Positions 57,307-64,000 of a stretch of 64,000 nt of DNA are shown in pieces. Location of the stretch: assembly GCF_004348115.1 (NCBI RefSeq), contig NZ_QPFB01000001.1:3488028-3552027 (forward strand). The letters run 5' to 3'. Below the pieces are notes generated by a model. It saw only the letters and a program-made list of their open reading frames with translations, did not search any database and had not been told where the DNA came from. A program made the translations under genes and the position numbers. Numbering within the stretch: position 1 is the stretch's first letter; the number at the start of each line of letters is the position of its first letter. The stretch comes from Stenotrophomonas sp. ATCM1_4. GTDB lineage: Bacteria; Pseudomonadota; Gammaproteobacteria; Xanthomonadales; Xanthomonadaceae.

Positions 57307-57330
57307 CCCTTCCCCCATCCGGGGGAAGGG
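57307..57330. repeat. Second palindrome downstream of hppA
   Basis: CCCTTCCCCCATCCGGGGGAAGGG is a near-identical variant of the 57179-57204 repeat, with the GGATGG tail. Nothing else is seen between it and the DUF454 gene. Confidence 0.75.
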
Positions 57331-57407
57331 TGGATGGCCGTGCAGGCAGGGAGTCCGCCTGGCTTCATCCCGGCGCGGGATCTTCGGTCACACGGTGTGC
57401 GGCCCGC

Positions 57408-57812
57408 TCATCCCGGGTGATCACGGCCCGGTTCGACCAGCTGCGCGTCTTCCTGCGGTCGCGGCCGCGACAGCACGTAGGCGGCACTGGCAACGAAGAA
57501 CAGGCCCACGCCCAATGCCAGCTTCCAGTCCGGGTGGGCGCCGATGAAGAACAGCACATAGCCCAGTGCCATGCCGCCGCCGGCAAAGCACTTGCCCTTG
57601 CGGCTGATCGCGCCGTGCTCCTTCCACTGCCGAAGCGGCCCCCCGTAGCGCGGGTGGTTGAGCAGCCAGGCCTCCAGGCGCGGCGAGGAGCGCGAGAAAC
57701 ACCACACCGCCAGGATCAGGAAGATCGTGGTCGGCATCACCGGCAGCAAGGCCCCGATGATGCCCAGCGCAACCATCAACCAACCCACGCAGAACCAGAA
57801 CCAGCGGATCAT
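57408..57812 (-). CDS. DUF454 (YbaN-like) inner-membrane protein
   Basis: A 134-residue protein from ATG 57812 (MIRWFWFCVGWLMVALGIIG). The family signature LPVMPTTIFLILAVWCFSRS SP is visible in halves, and 3-4 transmembrane helices are predicted. The function of the family is unknown. A longer GTG-started frame from 57908 overlaps the heme oxygenase gene and is rejected. It follows heme oxygenase by 40 bp and may be co-transcribed with it. Confidence 0.88.
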   Translation of the reverse strand: MIRWFWFCVGWLMVALGIIGALLPVMPTTIFLILAVWCFSRSSPRLEAWLLNHPRYGGPLRQWKEHGAISRKGKCFAGGGMALGYVLFFIGAHPDWKLALGVGLFFVASAAYVLSRPRPQEDAQLVEPGRDHPG

Positions 57813-57852
57813 CGCTGGCTCTCCGGCACGGCGGGCCTGGCCCGGGGGTTGG

Positions 57853-58443
57853 TCACACGAACTCCTCCTCGACATACCCGCGCACCGTACGGAACGCGGC
57901 ATTTGCACCTTCGATGGCCTCCGCTTCCTGCCCGGCAGTCAGCGGCACGGCATCCAGTGCCGCGGTGAACTGCCGCCAGTGGCGGGCCGCACCGTCCGGG
58001 TGCGCCGCCAGGTGGCTGGCACCGAACCGCGCGCCCAGCCCCAGCTTGGCGGCCATCTTGAACAGAATGGTACCGCCCAGGTTGGAGCCTTCGGCGACAT
58101 ACAGCCACCCCAGTGCATGCGGCAGCTCGACAGCGGCGGGCAGCGCCGTGGGTGCGGCAGCCGGCAGGCCCTGCTCCAGGTCGCCCAGGTCCTGGGCGAT
58201 CTGCTCCAGCCGGCAACGCCCGGCCAACCCGGGCAGCAGCGCGACCAGCGCCGGCACCGCGTACAGCGCCTGGATGTCACGGTGGAAGCGGTACTGCACG
58301 CGCACGAAGCGGGCAAACCGCGCGCGGCTGGCGAAGATGTCCTCGGCCATGATCCGCTTGTCCAGCGAATCGTGCGTGCCGTGGGTCGCGGCCTTCAGGC
58401 GTTGGCTGCGGGACGGGAAAGCAGGGGTTTCGGTCGTGTTCAT
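57853..58443 (-). CDS. hemO: Biliverdin-producing heme oxygenase (PigA/HemO type)
   Basis: Breaks heme to biliverdin, CO and iron. The 196-residue helical protein has the proximal-His segment LKAATHGTHDSLDKRI and the glycine-rich distal helix GWLYVAEGSNLGGTILFKMA. The usual partners, a bacteriophytochrome or a heme receptor, are not adjacent, so iron acquisition is as likely as chromophore supply. The start ATG 58443 opens MNTTETPAFPSRSQRLKAAT; an upstream extension is antisense to ppa and is not coding. Confidence 0.9.
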   Translation of the reverse strand: MNTTETPAFPSRSQRLKAATHGTHDSLDKRIMAEDIFASRARFARFVRVQYRFHRDIQALYAVPALVALLPGLAGRCRLEQIAQDLGDLEQGLPAAAPTALPAAVELPHALGWLYVAEGSNLGGTILFKMAAKLGLGARFGASHLAAHPDGAARHWRQFTAALDAVPLTAGQEAEAIEGANAAFRTVRGYVEEEFV

Positions 58444-58603
58444 GGCGCGCGGAGGGGTAGCGGTGGGGTTCGCCTTCGCCTGCGGCACAGGCGCGGCCCC
58501 GCGGGGGAGAAGCCAGGGCCGGAAGATCGGCCGCGCACGGCCGGTAGCCGCCGTTGTCCGGCATTCCAGGCGCCGGGCGTTCCTCCTGCCCACAGGCTGT
58601 CCA

Positions 58604-58624
58604 GCATATCGCAAACGATAATGC
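58604..58624. promoter_or_regulatory. GATAAT-containing inverted repeat upstream of heme oxygenase and ppa
   Basis: GCATATCG-CAAA-CGATAATGC is an imperfect inverted repeat (one-base gap) in the 279-bp divergent gap. The GATAATG core recalls Fur boxes, which would fit iron control of heme oxygenase. The match is partial. Confidence 0.35.
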
Positions 58625-58722
58625 TTCCCATGCGCAAATAATCCTTGCCTTTGGTGCGCCGCAATAGCCGTGCGCGTAGAATGGCCCTCTTTTTCAACCA
58701 AACACGATTCGGAGTCAGCGCA

Positions 58723-59268
58723 ATGGGCCTGAAACTGGTCTCCCCGGGCAAGAACCCGCCGGAAGAAATCAACGTCATCGTCGAGATCCCGAAGGATTCG
58801 GAGCCGGTGAAGTACGAGATGGACAAGGAAAGCGGCGCGATCTTCGTCGACCGCATCCTCTCCACCCCGATGCGCTACCCGTGCAACTACGGCTTCGTGC
58901 CGCAGACCCTGTGCGGCGACGGCGACCCGGCCGACGTGCTGGTGGTCCTGCCGCTGCCGCTGGTGCCGGGTTCGGTGGTCCGCTGCCGCCCGGTCGGCGT
59001 GCTGAAGATGACCGATGAGGCCGGCAGCGACGAGAAGATCCTCGCCGTGCCGGTGGCCAAGATCTTCAATGGCTACGCCCACGTGGAAGACATCAACCAG
59101 GTGTCCAGCCACTGGCTGGAGCGCATCGGCCACTTCTTCGAGCACTACAAGGACCTGGAAAAGGGCAAGTGGGTCAAGATCGAAGGCTGGGGCGACGCCG
59201 CCGAAGCCAAGAAGATCCTGGTCGACGCCCACCAGACCTTCCTGGCCAAGCAGGAACAGGAAGGCTGA
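58723..59268 (+). CDS. ppa: Soluble inorganic pyrophosphatase
   Basis: Hydrolyses PPi to two phosphates, pulling biosynthesis forward. The 181-residue family I enzyme has the motifs IPKDSEPVKYEMDKESGAIF, YPCNYGFVPQTLCGDGDPAD and VLKMTDEAGSDEKILAVP. The metal-binding Asp residues lie in DGDPADVL. The start ATG 58723 has GGAG about 7 nt upstream; the in-frame codon at 58645 is too far upstream of the conserved core. Confidence 0.96.
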   Translation: MGLKLVSPGKNPPEEINVIVEIPKDSEPVKYEMDKESGAIFVDRILSTPMRYPCNYGFVPQTLCGDGDPADVLVVLPLPLVPGSVVRCRPVGVLKMTDEAGSDEKILAVPVAKIFNGYAHVEDINQVSSHWLERIGHFFEHYKDLEKGKWVKIEGWGDAAEAKKILVDAHQTFLAKQEQEG

Positions 59269-59443
59269 TCCACGCCGCGGGCGGGGCCACGTTCCGGCCC
59301 GCCCGCAGCGACTGCGATCACGTTTCTCCGGCGTCGCGCATGACCCGTCGCCAGCGATTCGCTACATTTACAGGCCGGTTGATCCGGCCTGTTTCCGTTC
59401 TGCCCGTTCGTCGTAATCGCGTGTTTTGCCAAGGGGAAGTGTC

Positions 59444-60559
59444 TTGCGAATCCTGTTAGTCGGTGGCGAAGCCACGCTGTCGGCCGAGTTGCTCGAGTAC
59501 ATCGGCGATCTGGGCGACGAGTGGGAGGTGCAGTCGGTCCCCGATGGCAGTGCCGCGATAGTGGCGGTTTCCTCGGCGACCATCGACGCGATCATCGTCG
59601 CCCCGACCCTGAACGACCTGTCCCCGGCGACCCTACTCGGCCAGATCCGCACCCTGCGCCCGGAAACCATCCGCATCGCCCTGATCGAGGGCGGCGAGAA
59701 CCAGCGCGTGCCGTCGGCCCGCATCATCGGTCTGGCCCACCGCTTCCTGCCGCTGCCGCTGGCCCCGGAACTGCTGCTCGAGGCGCTGACCAGCCTGGAA
59801 GAGCTGCGCGAGCTGCTGGACAGCCCGCGCCTGCGTGCAGCGATCGGCCGCATCGAGAAGCTGCCCTCGCCCCCGCACCTGTACCTGAGCCTGATGCATG
59901 CGCTGGAGGACGACGACGAGAGCAACGCGGCCGACATCGCCAAGCTGGTCTCGGCCGACCCAGCCATCGCCGCCAAGGTGCTGCAACTGTCCAACTCGGC
60001 GTTCTTCAACAACGGCCGCGCGATCTCCGACCTGCGTGGCGCGGTGACGCGGCTGGGCCTGTCCACCTTGCGTGACCTGGTGCTGGCCAGCGAGGTCTTC
60101 GCCCTGCCCGGCGCGTCCAGCGCCGAGCGCAACGCGCTGCAGACGCGCGCCCTGCTCGCCTCGCGGCTGGCGGCCAGGATGCTGCCCCAGTCCAGCGCCG
60201 AGCTGGGCGCCACCGCCGCGCTGCTGGCCGACATCGGCCAGTTGCTGCCGGGCGTGCGTGACGAACACCTGCCGCTCGAATCCGGCGATGACCGCCCCGG
60301 CCACGCCGAGGCCGGCGCCTACCTGCTGGGCCTGTGGGGCCTGCCGATGCCGATCATCGAGGCAGTGGCCTTCCAGTTGCAGCCGCTGCGCTCGAACGTA
60401 CGCAGCTTCTGGGTCGCCGGTGCCGTGCACGTGGCCACCGCGCTGGCCGCCGGCCGTGAGGTCGACGAACAGTACCTGGCGCGCGTGGGCGTGCTGCCCA
60501 AGCTGGAGCAATGGCGCGAGATGGCCGACGGCATGATGGGGCTGACGCTGGAGGCGTGA
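59444..60559 (+). CDS. HDOD-domain signalling protein with degenerate receiver-like N-terminus
   Basis: A 371-residue regulator starting at TTG 59444 (RILLVGGEATLSAELLEYIG), where AAGGGG is 8 nt upstream. The TTG at 59426 is also in frame but has no ribosome binding site. Residues 1-120 look like a response-regulator fold without a clear phospho-acceptor Asp. The HDOD domain follows (LPSPPHLYLSLMHALEDDDE, VLQLSNSAFFNNGRAISDLR, GAVTRLGLSTLRDLVLASEV). HDOD proteins act in c-di-GMP and stress signalling through protein contacts. A terminator follows the gene. Confidence 0.9.
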   Translation: MRILLVGGEATLSAELLEYIGDLGDEWEVQSVPDGSAAIVAVSSATIDAIIVAPTLNDLSPATLLGQIRTLRPETIRIALIEGGENQRVPSARIIGLAHRFLPLPLAPELLLEALTSLEELRELLDSPRLRAAIGRIEKLPSPPHLYLSLMHALEDDDESNAADIAKLVSADPAIAAKVLQLSNSAFFNNGRAISDLRGAVTRLGLSTLRDLVLASEVFALPGASSAERNALQTRALLASRLAARMLPQSSAELGATAALLADIGQLLPGVRDEHLPLESGDDRPGHAEAGAYLLGLWGLPMPIIEAVAFQLQPLRSNVRSFWVAGAVHVATALAAGREVDEQYLARVGVLPKLEQWREMADGMMGLTLEA

Positions 60560-60583
60560 GTTTCCCCGTTGGTGTGGTGAACG

Positions 60584-60608
60584 ACGGCCGCCGCGTGCGG
60601 CCGTTTTT
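60584..60608 (+). terminator. Terminator after the HDOD gene
   Basis: ACGGCCGC / GCGGCCGT stem of 8 bp followed by a T-run (TTTTT), 25 bp after the stop. Confidence 0.8.
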
Positions 60609-60701
60609 CTTGGGCGTCCGCCGGCAGGCCACCGGCATGCCGGCGTCAACGACAGCCCGCGCCGGATGCGTGCCCCGCGCCGCGCCATCGCAGGCAAAGA
60701 A

Positions 60702-60729
60702 AAAGGGTGGGCCTTGCGGCCCACCCTTT
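60702..60729 (-). terminator. Terminator after the second TonB receptor
   Basis: A 12-bp stem (AAAGGGTGGGCC / GGCCCACCCTTT) with a TTGC loop. On the minus strand it is followed by a T-rich run, 25 bp past the receptor stop. Confidence 0.85.
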
Positions 60730-60754
60730 CCTTGTTTCACAGGGCTTCGATGGA

Positions 60755-63622
60755 TCAGAAGCGCTGGGTGTACTTCATGTAGACGAAGCGACCGATGTCG
60801 AAGCCACCGTAGTACGAGAAGCTCGAGTTCGGCTGGCTGTACATGACCGGACCTTCGTGGTTGAACACGTTGTTCGCGCCCAGCGAGATGGTGGCATCCC
60901 ACGGAGCGTTGTAACGCACCTGCACGTCGTGGAAGGTGTTCGAGCCCAGCTGACGGGTCGGCTGTGCCAGCGTGTACGACGAGCTGAAGTCCGGCATGTT
61001 GCACTCCGGGCCACCGTCCATGTCGTACGAGCAGGCTTCCTTCATGCCCGAGTAGTAACGCACGCCCCAGTTCACGCCGAAGTTGCCGTAGCTCCAATCG
61101 ACGTTCAGGTTCGAACGCACGCGGAAGTTGCCCGCCCAACCGGTGGACTGCTCGATCGGGGTTTCGGCTTCGTTGTCGCGCTTGTACTCGAGGTAATCGA
61201 CGTAGGTGGTCTTCCAGTCGATGACGAAGTTACCGATCGCCAGTTCCGGCAGGCGGTACTTGACGCCCAGGTCGTAACCTGCGGTTTCCTGGTAGCCGCC
61301 GTTGATCAGCGTACGGGTCACGTCCACCACCTGGCCATTGGTACGGCCCGAGGTGCCACGGCTGAAGCGGTCACAGGCCGAATCGATGCCCAGCACGTAG
61401 CACTGGTTCAGGATCGAGGTCACCGACTCGGCGGCGATCACGTCGTCGATACGGATCTTCCACCAGTCCAGGCTGACGTCCAGGCCCTGCACGAAGTTCG
61501 GGCTGTACACGAAGCCGGCAGTCCAGGTCTTGGAGGTTTCCGGCTTCAGCTCAGCATTGGAACCGGACTCGAAGGCGCTGTAGGACTGGGTGCCCGGGCC
61601 GGTCGACAGGGCGCCGCCGGAGGTGATCTGACGGAAGTCAGCACCCAGGCCAGCGGCCTGGCAGGCAGCTGCCACGGACGGGTTGCGCACGGCTGCGCCG
61701 AAGCTGCTGTCGCACGGATCGGTGTAGCTGTCGAAGGTCTGCGAGACGCCGCCGTACATGTTGGAGATGTTCGGCGCACGGAAGCCCGTGGCGTAGGTGG
61801 CGCGGACCAGCAGGTCGTCGATCGGCTTCCACTTCAGGCCGAACTTCGAGTTGATGGTGTCACCGAAGGTGTTGTAGTCCGAGTAGCGACCCGCCAGGTC
61901 CAGGGACAGTTCCTTGGCGAACGCCATGTCGGCCAGGATCGGCACGTTCATTTCGAGGTAGAACTCGTCCAGCTCGTAGTCGCCCTTGGTCGGGGCGCCG
62001 GCCAGGCTGGTGCTCAGGCCCGACTGCAGCATCGCGTCCGGGTTGTACTCGCCGCTTTCCTCGCGGTGCTCGTAACCTGCCGCGAAGGCCAGGTCACCGG
62101 CCGGCAGGGTGAACAGCGAGCCGGACAGGTTGGCACTCAGCACCTTGGTGGTGTTGGTGTAGGTGTCGTGGCTCGGCAGGAACAGGTAGTCCTGCAGCGC
62201 CTTGTTGCCTGCCAGGCTGCCGATGCCGGCTTCGCCGTAGCCCAGCAGCGGGTTCCACGGGGTGCAACCAGCGATCACCTTGGCTTCGGTACCGCAGTAG
62301 GCGACGCCGTCCTTGATGAACGACGGGCCGACGGCGTTGGCGACGTTCGGCGTGAACAGGTCACCGGTACCGGTCTTGACGCCCTTGTTCTGGTTGTAGA
62401 CATAGCCCACGTCCCAGTCGAAGTACTTGTCGGCGAACTCGAACGAGCCTTCCAGGCCTGCGCTGAAGCGGAAGGTCTCCTGCTCGGACTCGGTCTGGCG
62501 CGGCATTTCCGAGGTACGACGGATGAAGTGTGCTTCTTCACCCAGCGGGTTGAAGGCACTGTCAGCCGACATCGGGGTGTCGAAACGCTCGGACTGGTAC
62601 GGATAACCGGCGATCTGCGAGGTGGCCGTGCGCTTGGTGTACAGGGCGCTGGCGGTGGCGCGGATGTTCTCGGTCACATCGAAGTTGCCGTTGGCAAAGA
62701 CCGAACGACGCTTCAGCTTGTTCTGCAGCCACATCTCCGAGCTCGGGTTGCTGTAGTCAGCCAGGCCGAAGTCGTGGAAATCAGCCAGCGTGTCGCCAGC
62801 CGCACCCGGGTTCTTGACGTACCAGAGGTCGTCGTCGTTCGGGTCGATCAGCACGCCCTTGTTGGTCGCGGCCGACCAGCCGTTGGCGCCTTCTGCCTCG
62901 TTCGGGAACGGGTGCCACTGGCCATTGCCGTAGCGGCTGTAGCGACGGTCCTTGGCGGCAACCGGCTTCTCCGAGCTGTACTCGGCGCCGAAGGTCAGCG
63001 AACCGCGTTCACCGGTCTGGCCGTAAACGAAGTTGTAGGTTTCCTTGTCGCCGTCGCCCTGGCCGTACTGGCCGCGGTAGACGCTGGCTTCCAGGCCGTC
63101 GAAGTTCTTGCGGGTGATGATGTTGATCACGCCGGCGATGGCGTCGGAGCCGTAGATGGCCGATGCGCCGTCGGTCAGCACTTCAATGCGCTCGACCACC
63201 GAGGTCGGGATCGAAGCCAGGTCGGAGTAACCGCCGGTGCTGGTGCCCATGCGCTTGCCGTCGAGCAGCACCAGGGTGCGCTCCGGGCCGAGGTTGCGCA
63301 GGTCAACGTACTGGCCACCCACTTCTTCGCCCGAGGTCAGGGCGTCAGCGCGGCTGATGGCCGGCGAACCGGTGGCAGCCAGGTTCTGCACGATGTCGGC
63401 GACGCTGGTGAAGCCCTGCTTCTCGATGTCGGCGCGCTGCAGCGCGATGACCGGCTGGGCGGTCTCCATGCTGGCCTGGCGGATGCGCGAACCGGTGACT
63501 TCCAGGCGGTCCAGGGTGGTGGCACCGGCGGCGTCCTGAGCGGAAGCGAAGGCAGGCGTCAGGGCAATGGCGATGCCGGCCGGGAGCAAACCCAGCCGCA
63601 CTGCGGAATTACGAAGCTTCAT
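60755..63622 (-). CDS. TonB-dependent outer membrane receptor
   Basis: A 955-residue receptor. ATG 63622 (MKLRNSAVRLGLLPAGIAIA) has GGAGAG upstream, and the signal ends near FASAQD. A TonB-box-like LDRLEVTGSR is followed by the plug (LGPERTLVLLDGKRMGTSTG, ERIEVLTDGASAIYGSDAIA) and a long barrel ending FVYMKYTQRF. The DGASAIYGSDAIAGVIN plug form is common in the xanthomonad and sphingomonad receptor expansions. The ligand is unknown. An AraC-type regulator gene on the same strand lies 60 bp upstream. Confidence 0.92.
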   Translation of the reverse strand: MKLRNSAVRLGLLPAGIAIALTPAFASAQDAAGATTLDRLEVTGSRIRQASMETAQPVIALQRADIEKQGFTSVADIVQNLAATGSPAISRADALTSGEEVGGQYVDLRNLGPERTLVLLDGKRMGTSTGGYSDLASIPTSVVERIEVLTDGASAIYGSDAIAGVINIITRKNFDGLEASVYRGQYGQGDGDKETYNFVYGQTGERGSLTFGAEYSSEKPVAAKDRRYSRYGNGQWHPFPNEAEGANGWSAATNKGVLIDPNDDDLWYVKNPGAAGDTLADFHDFGLADYSNPSSEMWLQNKLKRRSVFANGNFDVTENIRATASALYTKRTATSQIAGYPYQSERFDTPMSADSAFNPLGEEAHFIRRTSEMPRQTESEQETFRFSAGLEGSFEFADKYFDWDVGYVYNQNKGVKTGTGDLFTPNVANAVGPSFIKDGVAYCGTEAKVIAGCTPWNPLLGYGEAGIGSLAGNKALQDYLFLPSHDTYTNTTKVLSANLSGSLFTLPAGDLAFAAGYEHREESGEYNPDAMLQSGLSTSLAGAPTKGDYELDEFYLEMNVPILADMAFAKELSLDLAGRYSDYNTFGDTINSKFGLKWKPIDDLLVRATYATGFRAPNISNMYGGVSQTFDSYTDPCDSSFGAAVRNPSVAAACQAAGLGADFRQITSGGALSTGPGTQSYSAFESGSNAELKPETSKTWTAGFVYSPNFVQGLDVSLDWWKIRIDDVIAAESVTSILNQCYVLGIDSACDRFSRGTSGRTNGQVVDVTRTLINGGYQETAGYDLGVKYRLPELAIGNFVIDWKTTYVDYLEYKRDNEAETPIEQSTGWAGNFRVRSNLNVDWSYGNFGVNWGVRYYSGMKEACSYDMDGGPECNMPDFSSSYTLAQPTRQLGSNTFHDVQVRYNAPWDATISLGANNVFNHEGPVMYSQPNSSFSYYGGFDIGRFVYMKYTQRF

Positions 63623-63659
63623 CAATCTCTCCAAGGAAGCAAATAACAACAACGTTAGT

Positions 63660-63674
63660 GGTGTGTTAAACACC
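63660..63674. promoter_or_regulatory. GGTGT-N5-ACACC inverted repeat before the receptor gene
   Basis: A perfect 5-bp-arm inverted repeat lies in the 60-bp gap between the AraC-type gene and the receptor start. It could be an operator or a weak transcript-end hairpin. Confidence 0.35.
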
Positions 63675-63682
63675 CCTGAACG

Positions 63683-64000
63683 TTACGATTGCATCGCCCC
63701 GATTGATTTGCGCGAGCCGCCCTTAAACTTTGCCGAATCTGGCCTCAACGCTTCGCGCATGTCGCGGTAGTGCGTGGCCGAGGTGCCGAAGCGGGCGCGG
63801 AATGCGCGCGCGAAACTGCAACAGTTGTCAAAGCCACTGGCTGATGCAACTTCGCCGACCATCATGTCGGTATCGCGCAACAGCATCGCGGCACGCTCCA
63901 GGCGCAACCGCGCCGACAGCGACTGCGGGCTTTCCTCGTACAGGCTCTGGAAGGTCTTGGACAGGTACCAGCTGGAGAAGTTGGTCAGTTCGGCCAGCTC
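63683..64000 (-). CDS. AraC-family regulator, C-terminal part only
   Basis: The last 105 codons of an AraC-type DNA-binding domain that enters from the right edge. The second helix-turn-helix is clear (MMVGEVASASGFDNCCSFAR, AFRARFGTSATHYRD), preceded by FSSWYLSKTFQSLYEESPQ of the first. The sensor half is outside the window. The tail after HYRDMREAL is short and basic. It lies upstream of the TonB receptor on the same strand and may control it. Confidence 0.85.
   Translation of the reverse strand, partial: ELAELTNFSSWYLSKTFQSLYEESPQSLSARLRLERAAMLLRDTDMMVGEVASASGFDNCCSFARAFRARFGTSATHYRDMREALRPDSAKFKGGSRKSIGAMQS

Noticed and set aside
57813-57908. GTG-started extension of the DUF454 gene
   Set aside because: The extra 32 residues overlap the heme oxygenase coding region and are not part of the family.

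Overview
This is a GC-rich bacterial chromosome segment. Gene content and order point to the Xanthomonadaceae (Lysobacteraceae), most likely a Stenotrophomonas or close relative. The main reasons are the spoT-rpoZ-gmk-yicC-rph order next to ridA and recG, a PPi-dependent phosphofructokinase, two large TonB-dependent receptors, and many short palindromic intergenic repeats. Species assignment is inference. Nearly all of the window is ordinary chromosomal housekeeping DNA. No phage, insertion sequence, CRISPR array, rRNA or tRNA was recognised.

Layout. 1-2042: recG, running off the left edge. 2241-8301: a four-gene cassette of TonB-dependent receptor, diheme cytochrome lipoprotein, parallel beta-helix lipoprotein and a divergent AraC regulator, lying between recG and ridA. 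8335-13521 (minus strand): ridA, spoT, rpoZ, gmk, yicC, with a 170-bp tandem duplication carrying DnaA-box-like sequences between spoT and ridA. 13632-19960 (plus): rph, a VOC protein, rdgB, a small membrane protein, hemW, a DUF1631 protein and a PilZ protein. 20043-25485: two M24 proline peptidases (pepQ, pepP) flanking a periplasmic GH63-like glycosidase, then ygfB. 25595-28457: a coiled-coil protein, zapA, 6S RNA, the 5-formyl-THF cyclo-ligase gene, an EVE-domain gene and rpiA. 28537-41342: a mixed block with DUF192 lipoprotein, SirB1-like protein, rubredoxin, thiE, hemL, azurin, HAD protein, argD, a potassium channel, an SDR, a lipoprotein, a kinase-like protein, a DedA-PAP2-LssY-type membrane protein and a Lon-N domain protein.

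41423-49826: a catabolic island. A minus-strand operon (MFS transporter, dmpI, dmpE, dmpF, dmpG, dmpH, DcaP-type porin) encodes the lower meta-cleavage pathway from 2-hydroxymuconate/4-oxalocrotonate to pyruvate and acetyl-CoA. A divergent cupin-like protein and an IclR regulator sit beside it. No ring-cleaving dioxygenase or semialdehyde dehydrogenase is present, so the substrate that enters the cell is open.

49975-59268: mpl, adk, pfp, a YiiX-like protein, a small exported protein, hppA, a DUF454 protein, heme oxygenase and ppa. Three PPi-handling enzymes (PPi-PFK, H+-PPase, soluble PPase) lie within 7 kb. 59444-64000: an HDOD-domain regulator, a second TonB-dependent receptor and an AraC-type regulator cut by the right edge.

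Two palindromic repeat families recur between genes. One is built on CCCTTCTCCC...GGGAGAAGGG (or a CTTCCCC...GGGGGAAG variant), the other on GTAGGAGCGGCCTCGGCCGCGAAGC. One copy of the first family lies inside the mpl reading frame. Another sits between hppA and a second copy of its last codons. CDS coordinates include the stop codon. Functions come from reading the translated sequences and recalling families; no database search was run.
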